Shown: positions 46,213-58,799 of the stretch, in pieces
Layout: each line of letters begins with the position of its first letter
Numbering within the stretch: the stretch's first letter is position 1
Program-made: the position numbers and the translations under genes
The notes under the pieces: generated by a model
The model's database searches: none
Seen by the model: only the letters and a program-made list of their open reading frames with translations
Told to the model about the DNA's origin: nothing
Assembly (NCBI GenBank): GCA_951394405.1
Contig: OX596334.1
Location: 4,402,001 to 4,466,000 of the forward strand
Direction of reading: 5' to 3'
Length of the DNA: 64,000 nt
Source: Coprinellus micaceus
Taxonomy: Eukaryota > Basidiomycota > Agaricomycetes > Agaricales > Psathyrellaceae

Positions 46213-47798
46213 ATGTCTCTGCTCTCGTCACAGCACCGACACGTAGTCTTTGCCCTTGCGGAAGCTGGGTCGGCGTTACGCGCCGGTCAGCGCAGAACAG
46301 CAGTGACCAAGGCTGCACCAACACAGAAACAGAGTCAGAGTATCGGTGGCGTAAAGAGGGGGAGACAGGATAAATGGGATAAGAAAATCCAACAGGAGAA
46401 GGCGCAGAGGACCCGCGACGTTCCGGTGTGTATTGTGCACCCTCGCTGTTTGGAATTACAGCTAAACTTGGTCCTTGCGCGCAGAAATACACGAGATATC
46501 CAGAATCCAGACTCCATATTCCCAAGACCAAGGAGCGCCCCGCTATCCTCCCTGAAGTCTTCCAACCTGGTTCTGGTCATTCTCTCGACCTCCCTCTCTT
46601 CGGCCCTGTGAGTTTGAGTTGTGCTCTGTCGACTTGATCTAATGCTTGTGCAGAGCACCCTCACCCCGAAAAGTGTCGGTCAGGCTGCCAGTTTTGACAC
46701 TGCTCACACCAATGCCGCCAAGGTCTTCGGTCTACCCAACAAAATGTTTCTCGAATACCGCATCCTCTCGACTCCCTGCTCCGTCATTCGCGATGTAACT
46801 CTCAAGGCAATCAACACGCTCAACAAGGCCAAGGGTTCCTCGAGTAAGGACTCGCGGATAGTGTTTCACGGTCGTGCTGGCAGCGGCAAGAGCTTCCTGT
46901 TGCATCAAGCCGTACAATATGCCCAAGCACAGGGCTGGATTGTGTTGTACGTCCCTCGAGCAGCTACGCTCATGAACTCAACGAACTCCTATGCCTACGA
47001 CATCCGCACACAAACATATATCCAACCGCAAGCTTCCTACCTCACGCTCGACAAACTCTATAAGGCGAACTCGGCCCTCCTCTCCGAGCTGACGCTCTCC
47101 CAAGACCTCGTCGCCGAGAAGCTCACCGTCCCGGCAGGAAGGACTCTCGCCGAGGTTGCTCAGGCCGGCATCAAGGACAAGTCGTTCACCAGCGGTGCCG
47201 TGGTTCTGGAAACCATCTTGAAGGAGTTGGAGACACAAACCAAGTTCCCCGTCCTTGTCGCGGTCGACGACTTCCAGGCCCTCTTCCACGACTCCGCGTA
47301 TAAGGACCCGTTCTTCCGGCCCATCAAGCCACACCACCTCTCTCTGCCCCGTACGTTCCTTGAGTTTGCCAGCGGCCAGAGGACGCTTGCAAATGGTGTC
47401 TTTATGGGAGCGTTGACAGAGTCTGATACGGCGTACGCGGTCCCGCTCGAGTTGAGGGATGCTTTGACCTTGGAGAGTCGTCATCCGGTGAGCCCATATG
47501 ACAAGAGGGATGCGGCTAAGCTTGGGTATACAGAGGGATTGAAAGGATTGAAGGTCCCTGAACGGATGAGCACGAGCGAGATGGCAGGTTTGTTTAGTGT
47601 GTGGAAGGATGATATGGCTCTGACGACTGGTGCGTTCTCTTTTACTGTTTGCCTTGTTCACGCGGATATTGAGCTAAATTGTCCTTTACGTTTATTCTAG
47701 ACAAGTACGACGAGCTCTTTATGAGCAAGTACGTGGAGAGCGACGGCAACCCAAGAGACTTCGTCTGGAAAGGCCTCTTATCGACGTTGTCTCCTTGA
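46213..47798 (+). CDS. RSM23: Mitochondrial small-subunit ribosomal protein mS29 (DAP3)
   Basis: GTP-binding protein of the mitochondrial ribosome small subunit, homologue of yeast Rsm23 and animal DAP3. Exons 46213-46425, 46485-46607, 46654-47629 and 47701-47798 give 1410 nt, 469 aa. The N-terminus is basic and lacks acids for some 45 residues, as expected for a mitochondrial presequence (SSQHRHVVFALAEAGSALRA). A P-loop FHGRAGSGKSFLLHQA lies near residues 183-198 and a Walker B-like region VLVAVDDFQALFHDS further on. The last exon, DKYDELFMSKYVESDGNPRD, matches the family C-terminus. The gene is complete. Confidence 0.93.
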
Positions 47799-48305
47799 GA
47801 GGTTTTATAGATAGGTTTCTTGCATTATTCGTCGTTTGTTATCTCAGCTCTTCAATACCTATTCCCGCTTATAATGAATATAGCTGCGATAGCAGGTGAC
47901 AATACTTCTCGGCTGTTCGTCTTTCCGGCAATTCAGTGGGTTGGGGACCTCTCATGTTCCCTGCACAGGATTGATGCTCGGCGACCGGTGTAACGAGCGA
48001 CTCGCGACTAGACCAGCATTCGCATTCGCAATCTAGAGACTATGCATTCACCTCCCTCCACTCGCAGCCTCACCGAACGACCACAAGAGTTAGGTCCATG
48101 CTAGGCCTGGGACAGTGCCCGGCCACTCGAGATGGACGACGCAACTGACCACTCGTGGGCTGGCGTTCGCCACGCCGGCCAAAACTCGTGGGTGCCTGCG
48201 GTCTGCTAGTGATACAACGGGCGGGGAGACCATACAAAGTTGAGGAAGCTCTTCAACCAGGTGGCCTTACTGTCATGCCCACTCCGCCCTTCATCAACTG
48301 CCACC

Positions 48306-48880
48306 ATGGTGCAGACGTACCGTCTTATGAAGGAATCCCTTCCGCTTGGCTATCCTGGTTTGATTGCCCTCCCGCGACCCAGAGTTGAGGGTTTTCAGCT
48401 TGGTGGATTCGACGGAACTCGTCGACACCACCGGGAAGTCAGGGCTCCCTGAGGCATCTATGCGACCTAGTTGGCCCCAAGAAGTGTGGCGCCTTCCCGG
48501 ACGTCGTTGAGTTCGAACCGGCGTGTTTCTGTGCGATGGGTGACGGCCCCAAAAGGCAGAGTTGTAACCAATGCGCCGTCGACTTGGGCCTGGAGGAAAT
48601 GGATGGGCAGTGGAATGGTGTGCAAACCACCTCGCTACATGTACCCATGCGCTGTGGAATCCCTGTCCCTGTCCCTCTTGGCCAATGAAGAGTGCAACAC
48701 ATTCAGATATGCAAGCAATATTACCGAATATGTTTCTCCAATGCCTGGTTCCCAGGCTGCGAATAACAAATGAAAGCCTGTAACAATCCGAGATACCTTG
48801 CCGCAACAGCAGTATTCTTCGCTGCAATCCTGCTAGTCGGTCCGTGGGCTGAGCGTCCTAACCCTACCAAACGCCTTCCG
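48306..48880 (+). pseudogene. Frameshifted relative of the GPI-type cysteine-rich gene
   Basis: Similar in order to the intact gene at 49210-49875: ATGGT-CAG start, then SGLPEAS (intact: LGLPEAT), then SCNQCAVDLG (intact: SCAQCFVDLG) after ACFCAMGDG, then NITEYVSPMPGSQAANNK (intact: NVTAHVSPTPGSPAANKS). The LPEA segment and the cysteine segment are in different frames, with a stop between them. The frame also ends at TGA right after NNK. The hydrophobic GPI-type tail (LAATAVFFAAILLVG) is present just downstream but in another frame. It is best read as a pseudogene; an undetected intron could repair one break but less easily both. Confidence 0.6.
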
Positions 48881-49209
48881 GGTTGGCTCCAATCCTCGTA
48901 AGCGGGGTAGAACGAGCTTGGGGATGCGCTCACCGTGGCAGGTTCGAACTATACAAATCGAAGTTATGAACGCCCATGGTTGCCAGAGCCATGACGGCCA
49001 CGAGCGTTGGGAGTGTTGAGCGCTTATTCCCGCGCCGACCCGGGACGCCCGAGATCGACGCCATCAGGACCCTCTGTGTGCGTACTTTGCGCCACAACAA
49101 CCCTCCCATGTCAGAAGCTATGCGTCGAACACGGTTGAGGGCGTTAAATAGCACTGCTGGGCCGAAATTTCTTCCCGTTCGACCACCCCACCCTCCGTCA
49201 GTATCCGCC

Positions 49210-49875
49210 ATGGTTCAGGTCCACGCTTGTGTCAAGACATCTTTCTACTACCTCATCTTCACCTGCTTCGTTCTTCAAACAGGTAAGGACCTTCAACCTA
49301 GATGATATATCCTGCTACCGGACCATTGCTGTAGCTAACATTCCCCTTTGTGACAGCAGTCGCTTTACCACCATCCGACTCCGGTTCAGTGGTTAGCATA
49401 CCCGATCTGATAGAGGCTTCCGAGAAATTGGGGCTCCCTGAGGCGACGCTCGAAAACTGTTTCATATGTGATGGTGTTCTCGACATTATTGATGCATGTA
49501 CAGTTGGCGACGCGCAGTGCCTTTGCCCGGGAGATGTCCCGGCTAGGTATCAGAGCTGTGCCCAGTGCTTTGTTGACCTTGGTCCAGAGGCAGCTGGGCT
49601 GACGCAGCAGGATTTGGAGGATAGTGCGTCACGTACGTGCCAACTATTATTGCTATCGCGGTCTTCGAAGGCCACTGATACTAGGCCTTTTGGAAGGTTA
49701 CAACACTGGATGCAACAAGGCTGGATACCCGAATAATGTTACTGCACACGTCTCTCCAACACCTGGTTCTCCGGCAGCAAATAAAAGCCAAGGAATAGCT
49801 AGTCATGTTCCCGGACACCATTCGATCGTATTTGTCGTGGCTTTAGCCATGATGGCGGCTGCATGGGCATTGTGA
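49210..49875 (+). CDS. Secreted cysteine-rich protein with GPI-type C-terminus
   Basis: Exons 49210-49282, 49357-49623 and 49685-49875 give 531 nt, 176 aa. N-terminal signal sequence (TSFYYLIFTCFVLQTAVA). The middle is cysteine-rich: NCFICDGVLDIIDACTVG, QCLCPGDVP, QSCAQCFVDLG and TGCNKAGYP. A Ser/Pro/Ala-rich stretch (SPTPGSPAANKSQG) and a terminal hydrophobic tail (SIVFVVALAMMAAAWAL) follow, the layout of a GPI-anchored wall or plasma-membrane protein. NVT and NKS are potential N-glycosylation sites. I do not recognise a named family; it is only loosely CFEM-like. The first intron follows the signal peptide, as in many fungal secreted proteins. Confidence 0.75.
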
Positions 49876-50063
49876 TTCCACCAAGTATCTCCTGTTGCTA
49901 GGTATTCAAGTCGGAGATCTGAACTGCTTCCATATATGAGCCCCTATTTTTGCGTGACCGTGACAACACGTGCAAGTGTGACTAGCGCGTTCACACCAGC
50001 GAGGGGTTCGACTCTGCTTTCTACCCCCTCCACAGTACTTGGCATACCCTCAAGAATATCAGG

Positions 50064-51604
50064 ATGACTACTATTTTAAGTGTATACTCACTAAGTTCTC
50101 AAAAGAACGTTCACTGGTCGGCAGTCCAAGAAAATTCTCTATCAGAGTTCCCGTTTGAGTTGAGCGAGGAGTCGCCAGAGGAGTTCGCATATCGAACATA
50201 CCTCCAATTCCTATGGCTTCCAGAGGTGCGTCAAGGTCCACTCTTACCGCCTGGACTAACTTATGAGGCGTGAGCTCAGTCTATAATGCCTCTCAACTTG
50301 CTGGTTCCTTCACTGCGCAGGGTCAGCGCACCCGGGTCGTCGGGTGCCGATCCTTTGCACGCTCTATTGGACGATATCCTTCAAACCGTGCCGTCAATGA
50401 ACACCAAGTATCGCAAAGAGCTTCTACGGATCCTAGTAAACGGAGGAGGAGCTGGAGAGGTCGAAGAATCCATGATGTGGTTTGCAGTATCTCATGAGAT
50501 AGCGGAGACCGAGGAGCCGTGGCTGGACGGAGCGTGGAGAGACCAGTGGTTGGAGCGTTTGCAAAGGCGTGAGTACGTGTCGAATATCTCTCGCCGTTGC
50601 ATCGTCTGACCATGAGAGTAGAGTTCAGATCCAAACCCTGTTGTACTTCCTGAAGTTGTCCCTCCCTGCACCACCTCAGACGGACAAGGGGAAGCGCAAG
50701 CGCAAACGCTCATTTTCTGCTGAAATTACGACGGAAGAATACCTCGAGCAGTTCATGGACCGGCTTTCGATGTGGCAACTCCTCGAGACCGTCCAGTCAA
50801 CGAAGGGCGACAAGGCCGAGGGGCGAGATTGGATGCAATCCTTCTGCGAAGAGATTGTTGAGCCCGAGTAAGTGAGAGAAACGATTCTCAACCTGTACCC
50901 GCTGACCGTTTTTCAGGTTCAGGAACCTCCTTCCTGACCTTTGCTCGCTTTTGCGTTCCAAGGTCTTCCCTCACTCGCCTTTCTCCGATACAGAATCAGA
51001 TACGTCCACGACCCGAGCCTCATCGCCGGTTGAGGAGCCCGAGTCGAGACCTAAATGCCTATCGCGAGCACCTTCTCAAGCAAAAGGCTTGCAGCCGAAT
51101 GCCCGTGCTTTGGCCCGCGAGAGGTCAAGGTCGCTTTCCATGTCGCTTGCCCAGGAGCGAGAACAAGCGGCCGCAGCGCCGGCGAAGAAGCGCATGGGAA
51201 CACGGGAAATCAGCATGTCTCGCATTTTCAAGGCAAAGTCGAAGCCTACGGCCACCAACGGCAGGCCTGAACCCGAGCCGCAAACTTCCCAGTCTCAATC
51301 CAGAGCCAAAGACGTCGGTGTCACTCTTGTGGAAGAGACGCCGGCGAAACCTCGAGATCGTACGGTCTCCTTTGGCCAGACCCAGGCCATCCTCCCCTCT
51401 TCGCGGAACCTATTTACCCGACAAGACTCGACGGTGAGCGTCGCGACAGACAACGACGACGCGTGGCAAATAAGCAGCTCGCCCGATATCATGATGCTTG
51501 CGTCGCCTGGCAAGGTTGACGATGATGGGGACGTCGACATGGTCCATACCACACCAAGTCGGCCGTCCAGAACAAAAGGTCGGGGCAAAGGGGGAAGGAA
51601 GTGA
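50064..51604 (+). CDS. SLD3: Sld3/treslin-like DNA replication initiation factor
   Basis: Probable homologue of Sld3, the CDK-regulated factor that loads Cdc45 at replication origins. Exons 50064-50225, 50280-50572, 50622-50867 and 50917-51604 give 1389 nt, 462 aa. The Sld3-family core is recognisable: RREVQIQTLLYFLKLSLP, EQFMDRLSMWQLLETV, DWMQSFCEEIVEPEFRNLLP and LCSLLRSKVFPHSPFSD. A disordered C-terminal half follows with several S/T-P sites (HSPFSD, SSPVEE, TPAKP, SSPDIM, TPSRPSR) that could be CDK targets, and ends in a basic GRGKGGRK. Intron 1 has a good branch-like CTAAC and joins LPE to SIMPLNLLVP in frame. The assignment rests on the pattern of the core block; overall similarity in this family is low. 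Confidence 0.72.
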
Positions 51605-53614
51605 TCCACCCCAACTACTCATTTCACTGGATGTTTCGTCTCGTTATCCGCCATTCTATTCCGAGTCTCTACATCCTCAAATTCATTAACACCCAACCTT
51701 AGTGGAAACAATGGCTAGACCGCGCATCGGGCGCTTTTAAGGCGGGCTGCTGCCGTTTACCTCCCCGAAACAGTCATGAGTGCTCTGGCGGTAACTATCG
51801 CGACCATATGGTGCTTCCCCATCTTCGTCGAGGAACGGTAATATTGACAAATGGAGTCTTTCACCGCGTGATCAGTTAGTCTTTTCAGTTTCCACGTCCT
51901 CGGAATCACTTGCCATCTTTGCATACGGTATCCACCTATCAATTAGTTGACCTCTCTGAACGCCGACAACCAGAGTTGACCAGCGGCTATTCGTTGTACT
52001 TGTAGCAGGAAATGGGCGATGGGAGCAATGGTGAGTCCTTACTGCACTCTATTTTTCCTATCGGTGCTCACATAGGTTCCAACGGTCTCTGTTCGTGGCT
52101 TCCAATGACCGTCGCCGTTAATGCGAAGGAACAACCCCGCCCGCAACTTTTCGAGCTTTTGAGGTAAGCCGTCCGTCCGCCCCACGCTCTGCGTCTCCTC
52201 TGAGCTCCGACTGGGTCTCGGGATGAGTAGGAAGACAACTTATATTCCATTAGGGCGCTTGGGGCGGGGTGGGGACACGAAGTCCATCATTGGGCGCAAT
52301 CCTGCTTTTCCTGTTGTTTTCCGCCATTTCTCACTCCGTGAGGTGTGAATATGATGGCAAGAAGATGCGGGAATGCGCAGGCATGGGTTCTTTCGACAAT
52401 TATGGGAATCGGATGTCGGGACCTACGGAGGAAGACAGAGGAAGACAATCGCTTTGTGAACTTAATTAGTGAGTCCATTTCACTGTTCACATCTTCCGGA
52501 GTCTCTATGTCGTTTACAGCCAGACTTGCGATGCAGCGGCTTGCAGCGGCGAGTCGATCCGGAGCGGGTCCTAGCCTTGGTCGCTTCTTCCCGCTGAACC
52601 TTGCTTTCCGTGGTTCGGGATATCTCACCACATAGCCGCACGGTCGCTCCATAGGATAGGGGTGCGACCTCCGTTGTCCATCGGCTGTTGCAGGGTCTCT
52701 CAGGAGCTACCGTCAGGCTGTTTAATAATTCAGGTAACCTCATCCTCCCTGTTTCCGCGTGGTTGTCGGCAACCTGGTCAACGGTGAAAGAAAACCCATC
52801 TCCTGGGCATTGGCTATTAGGGGCTCGGGAGGCTGGGGGTGGTCCAACGAGCCTCTTTGCACCTCGCATTTAAGAAGTTAGCTAATTAATCGTCTACATA
52901 CCAGATGTCGTCTCTCAAGTCTTCAGCAGACGTTCCGCTCTCAAATCTAATTCAGTATTGTGCTTTCCGCCGACCCCGTTTACAGCACCTTCGGCAAAAC
53001 AACCGAGCCAATGACGTGAGTGCAATCTCACGGCGCAAGATGTCAATTTGATGAGATGTGAACAGAGATCTCTGTCGACTGAAATAGAGGCACCGCGCCG
53101 ACATCCAGGTTCCCTTCACTTTCCACCCTGACAGCAGGCCTGTCGAGTCGAGTCCTTGCCACACTCGCCGACCCGCCACATACTCTCACTATCGCCTGTT
53201 TTCCTCAGTCTCTCTTCCACTTCCCCCTGAACTTCCTTCCTTCTGGCGAATCTTGTACACGTCTCAGTACGTTCTGTCGTTGTCAAGCACCCGTATGAAT
53301 CTGAAGGTTATATTGACAGAGCAGTACACGTGCCTCCTAGCCCGCACTCCGTCCACGATTCGATTTCTCCATCATCTCAAAGCATGTCGATGTGGTAAGT
53401 AACCTAGTTTTTTCAAGGGTTTCTCCTACCTTATGGTCGTCACCACACAGAATGAGCCTCGTTCCCGGCTGAGAGATCTTGCTTTTCCATAACATCCACT
53501 CTCGTTCTGCCAGGATTTGCAGTGCGTGTTCTCCCCGTGGTCTATCCTTGGGCTTCTGTAACGCGGTCGTCAGTTCTGGTAATCGTCACCCGCCAACACT
53601 ATACTACACCCGCT
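51605..53614. other. Intergenic 2 kb without a supported gene
   Basis: No gene recognised. Open frames such as 52287-52652 and 52952-53179 (minus) have no motif and do not splice into longer products. A plus-strand frame near 52269 with a hydrophobic start (GAILLFLLFSAISHSVRC) lacks an ATG. The last few hundred bases are probably the promoter and 5' leader of the gene at 53615. Confidence 0.35.
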
Positions 53615-56600
53615 ATGTCCAATCCCCAGTCCTCCGCCCCCAGTGCGGCAACATCCTCGAACTCTACGCCTACGAAGAGTGAAGGTATAGCTTCAACTTT
53701 TCCCTCCGCCGCGTTGATATCGACACCTTTGGCAGATCCATCCCCTACATTACGCCCACTCCCTTTCCCTGCGACGAATTCCCCACAAACAGCCGTCACC
53801 TTCGCGACCCCTTCTTCGGGTATACCACACCCCCGGCCCAATAAGAGCATCAAGCGTCGCCCACCCACCCCTGGAGGCCCTTCCTCGGTCGATGCATTCC
53901 AGAAAGTGGCCAGGTTGCAGCTTCTCCAGCCCCACCCTGAGCTACCCAGGCACTCCCCGGCGCCTTCCAGCAGGATACCACTGACATCGTTCACCGTCGC
54001 AGGAACCGGCCTAGCATTCAGCACTGCGCCTCAAGACGAGGTTGTATTGCCGTCTTCCCATCCCGAGAGCCCGACCCGGCGGGAACAGGCTCCCAAACCT
54101 CACCGACGGAAACCATCCCGCCTAAACTTAGCCTCCATCTCGAACCATGGTTCCTTACCCCCCTCCCCCAGCAATGCCCAACTACACTCACCAACATCAC
54201 CTTCTGGGCCTGCTCCTGCCGTTCTCCCAGGTCCCGTCCCGTCAACTGCACAAGACCCGACGAGTCGAGCTTACCAAGCTGCGTCGTCCCCGTCCCATCC
54301 CGGGCATCAAGGTATGTCACCAGCTCGGCTCCAAGAACGTGGATTCGGTAGCTCACTCACTTCAGGGCACCATCTCAAACGGCGAGGCACCATTGACTCG
54401 GAGGACTCTCCAGATGGGCACAGCGTGACGTCCACAAACCTCGATTCCCCTTCCACCAAAGCCATGATGGAGCGCCTCCTTTCGGCTCCCGACTACTTCA
54501 CCCTTCACGACCCGCGATACGTGGACGATGACGATGACGACAGCTCCGGGAGCCTGAAGTTTGCAACCGTGGGCGAGGATCGCGAGAAGGAAGATAGGCA
54601 CGAAGACAAGAGGCTTCGTAATGTTCGTGAGCAGAGGGAGCGTTCGAAAATCCAGAAGCTGTTGGGAAACGACGTCGGGGACAGTGCTGGAAGTCTCTCC
54701 CGTCCACGACGCGTCGATGGGTTCTGGAGCGACTCGGACTTCAAGCCAGGAGTTTCTGCGGGGAATGTTGGATCGGCAGAGATTGGCGCTCCTGCGTCGC
54801 CATCTTGGAAGAGGAAAAGGAGTGTCCCGAGTGGCTTCAAGGCGTTAGAACCAAAGAGCCCCAAAGCTGCTGCATTTTGGTCCTCATCCGCACCCCCTTT
54901 AGGGAGCCCTCACGCCAATGAACGCTACGACAACTCTCAGGAGAGGCTTCTGTTACCGAGGGCCAGCCAAGACAGTCGATATCGCTCCACTTCGAAAGAA
55001 CCCAATCTGAACTCACCACCTGCTTCGCCCCGTGAACGCCACTTGTCTTCGGACTCAAATAGACACCCTAGAGTTCACGCTCTTGACGCCTTACGCCCTG
55101 GAGCAGCAACTGTGAAGGGGTCGAAGACAATGTCAGGTGCCATAGCCACGTCTCATCCCAATCCCGAAGCGATCATTCCCCCACCTCGTCTCAGCAGTAG
55201 AAACGCTCTGAACGCTCAAAAAGGTTCGCGCCCATACCTTTACTCATTAATTTCGTCACTGATTGGGTACCACGACAACCGCAGCTACTGCAGACGGTCA
55301 TGTTGGCAAGGAAGCAGGGATAGACGCTCGCACCCGGGTCAAACCGTCTAAATCCGCTAAATCCCTGTCCATCTCACAATCCGAACCCCATCATCACCAG
55401 ACCCCCGCAGGCGTCATCGTCGAGGAGTATAAACGACAGATCCTCGACACACAGAAAGCAACGCCCTCGTCGAAGGAGAGCAAGAGGCTTTCAGCCCTTC
55501 AGTGGATGATTGAACAAACGAAGTCGGTTACGAGGAGCAGAAGCGCTTCCGCTTCGGTGCCGCCCTCGCCCCACAGTTCGAACCAGAGCATGTCTCCCCC
55601 GTTCTCGGTCACCAATTTCGCTCGGTCTCAAGCGATTGCGCGGTCGAGATCAGCGATGCCGGCCACGACGGTGGAACAGCACCTCAGTCCGGGTGGACCT
55701 TCGATGCAACCTCTGCCCAGCCCAATGAGCGTCTTCAGCGCGAACAACAGCAGCTCTAGCTTACTCTCTCCTGAGGCACGATTCGGGCGACCCGCTCCGG
55801 TCTATCCGACAAGCAGGCAACGCGCTCGTGGTGAAGCCCTGTCCCCCGTCCTGGCATCGGCGGCTGTCCAGCCTCCTGATAGCCCCTGGGATGGCTCCTC
55901 GAGTCTCTTGGTTCCCGGAAGCCCGCGTAGCGAAGGACACCAGTCGTCGGAGACGGGTCATTACGTACCCGCTCGGAGCCACCCTGGGTACTGGAGCTCC
56001 GGAGAGATGAAGGGCAGCGAGAAGGAGAAACGGGGGATGGTAGCTGGCCTGGGGAAGAAACTGTCGAAGAGGAAGCTGAATAAGAGGAAGGACGAAGGTG
56101 GTGAAAAGGAAGGGCAGGATGGCCAATCGAGGAGCCGAGTGCGGGGAAGATCCGGGACGAGAGATGGCGGCGCACAATCAGATACTCAAGCCCAGCGATT
56201 ACCCCGCCGAGGTGTCAGCGTGGATAGACCACCAACTCTACACCATCGGAAGTCACTTCGACTCTCCATCGACAAATTTGCAGATGATGCAAACGTTTCG
56301 CAATCGCCATCATCATTCCGTGGAGTATCGTCCCCAGCCTACCGAAGTATATCGTCTCCTGGCCAATCGTCCCCTCAAGTGGATACCCCTACCAAGTCGT
56401 CGAGGAAGGAAAGCGGAGGAAGCAAGCAATTCTGGAAATTTGTCAAACGAATTGGGAGTAGTGGAGGTCTGCAAGACAAATATCAATCGAGCCCCTATGC
56501 CGCCATGCCCACCCCACCGACACACACTCCAGAATCTGCGCACACCCCAGTCAGCGCCGAAGTAGACGGGAATCAAGGCTTATCGCGTGGTCGAAGGACT

Positions 56601-57944
56601 TCGGTCGAGCAGGTAGCTTCATTGAATACTGGCACCCCTGCGAAAACTCCGGCTTCTACTCCAGGTCTGAAACACGCATCATCCTCTGCAGACGGCCATA
56701 ACTCCTATTATGCCCATTCGAGAGGGCACCAGAATATCAACACCCGGTCATCAACACTTGGCTCGTCTGATCCCGTTTCTTCCTCGAGGGTATTTCAACG
56801 AACACATTCAAGTCGTTCGAGTGAATCCTCCGTCATCGAGCTCGGTAACCCTCCTCCCCTCCCTACCCATCCGCCATCAGCCTTTCTCTCACAACGCTTT
56901 GGACCTTGGAGCGAGAACGGTAATCACAGCGACGGCTCTTATCGTCCATCCCCTGGCAGGACGCTGTCATTGCGAACCCGGAAGTCTAGCACCAACACCA
57001 CGAAAACGGCAACAGAAGAAGACTGGATGGCTTCAGAACTCACGACGCCGAGCTCCCCTCCCTCCCTTCCGACCCCACCACGCCGCCCCAAGCCTGCCAT
57101 CTCCACCTCTCTTGAGGATCTGGCATCAAGGCCAGATGAAGCCAGCGATTTTGAATCGGAGTCGCCGCTCATCCCCGTGTTCACGGTCGACAACGCCATC
57201 AACCAATTCAAACCTCGGAAGCGAAGTGACGCAGCACAACTCGATGAGCGATATGGGCATAACACAATGCCTTTCTCTACCTCCATCTCCACCAATACCA
57301 ATGTCTATCCCGTTCACCAGCTCGAGGCCTTCCCTGCTGCCGTTTCAAGTCCCATGTCTCTTTCCCGGTCTATCTCAGTGCAACCGCCGCCCCGTCCTGC
57401 TCGAGATGCCAGGCGTCTGGTGTCGCCTTCTCGGACGTCCCCATCTGGTCCGCAGGCGAATCAAGACTCGTCAAGCTCCAGCGCCGACTCGTCGCCTGCG
57501 CTGAAGGGGAAACTGAAGAAGAGCAATAGCAAGAGCAAAAAGGACAAGCCCGTATCAGCCGGTTACCCATCGAAACCTCCGACAAGTGCATTTGGGCCCT
57601 CCCCTGGGTTTAGCAAGAACAACTCGTGCGCCACGCCGACACCCAATCTTCCCTCGTCGTCGCAACACGCACTCTCGAACCCCTCATCGCCACTGGTAGC
57701 CTCACCGCAGTCGGCTAACCCCCGATCGCCTGCGTCTGACTTTGTGTCGGTGGAGTTCCGGGAACGGAGTAGCCTTCAGCTCAATCGCGGGCTGAGCGAG
57801 CAAGAGAAGGCGGAGAAGTGGGATGCGTTGTTGGAGAAAAGCGAGCAGGCAGGAGGGACGTTGCACCTGACCTTGGGCTTGTCAGCCGGACAGCTCGATT
57901 CTGATCAATTGACGCTCAACTCGTCCATCTCGGTGGACCCGTGA
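53615..57944 (+). CDS. Very large disordered hypothetical protein
   Basis: Exons 53615-55223 and 55285-57944 join over a 61-nt intron to 4269 nt, 1422 aa. No named domain recognised. Most is Ser/Pro-rich disorder with basic patches. Islands that look ordered are AFQKVARLQLLQPHPELPR; KAMMERLLSAPDYFTLHD; EDKRLRNVREQRERSKIQKL; GFWSDSDFK; VEEYKRQILDTQKA with ESKRLSALQWMIEQTKSV; SKQFWKFVKRIGSSGG; and a C-terminal helix RGLSEQEKAEKWDALLEKSE followed by GGTLHLTLG. These suggest a scaffold with several short binding motifs, possibly in polarity or signalling. I chose ATG 53615 (MSNPQSSAPS); the frame stays open further upstream. Confidence 0.78.
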
Positions 57945-58799
57945 GGCATCTAGCGCTGCCATGGCCATCGGCACCCCTTGTTTCATCAATTACGCTTTGC
58001 ACTTACTCATGACTACGAACCCCGGGCGGTCTGACTGGATCTCTCTTTTTTCAGCTCTCCTCCCCCTCCGCTTTGATACAGACCTTACTGCATGGTTTTT
58101 CCGAGTCCATCGACCTCCGAGTCGGCGCTCTCTCTCTTCACACATTTCTTCCTGGGTTCACGCACTCTCATTTGTCATCGTTATACGTATACCTACCGGT
58201 CCTATATCCGACAACTCACCTCCACAACATCCCGTCTCCCCTTGTAGCAAGCATTCTCCTGCGACTGACTGATGGTTGGTCTGCTTTTATATTCTGGGTT
58301 TTTTGTGTGCTTCGTATTACGATGGGTCGGTTGGTTTATTCATTCACTGTTCAGTCACTGCTCGCTCTCTCCACGTCTTCGTCGCTGCTGATCTATATAT
58401 ACTACTGTCTCGACCTAAGTATTGACGGGCTTGCTTTGTTCGCTTCACCCCTTACACACGATGATACCCCCTCTGCAGTTGTTCCGTCGCCCTGTAGCTC
58501 GCCCACTGTCCTTCCTGAAATGTACTAACAGACTACATACCCCTCCTCGACGCAGCCTACACTGTGATAATAATCGAAAAGCCTATCGCTCTGGTATTAC
58601 AGACGCACTATCTGTAGACAGATGGAGCAAGTATCCGATTGAATGAACCGATCGTGTTTAGTAGGTTAACGTTTCAGTGGATGGGGCCCGGCGACTGGCC
58701 TCCGACGAGACATCTTTGAGGAGGTATTTCGACGCCGGACAGTCGCGAACTCGGAGCCGAAGCGTACACATAACCCTAGACCTGTTGACTCCAGCTCGG
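57945..58799. other. Convergent intergenic region
   Basis: 3' regions of the large disordered gene (+) and the F-box gene (-). Pyrimidine-rich, with TATATATAC near 58393. The open frame at 58073-58528 (+) is leucine- and serine-rich and has no motif. No gene supported. Confidence 0.4.

Noticed and set aside
52269..52469. Possible small secreted protein with a hydrophobic start
   Set aside because: The frame begins at GTG, has no nearby ATG, no recognised cysteine pattern and no clear splice extension.
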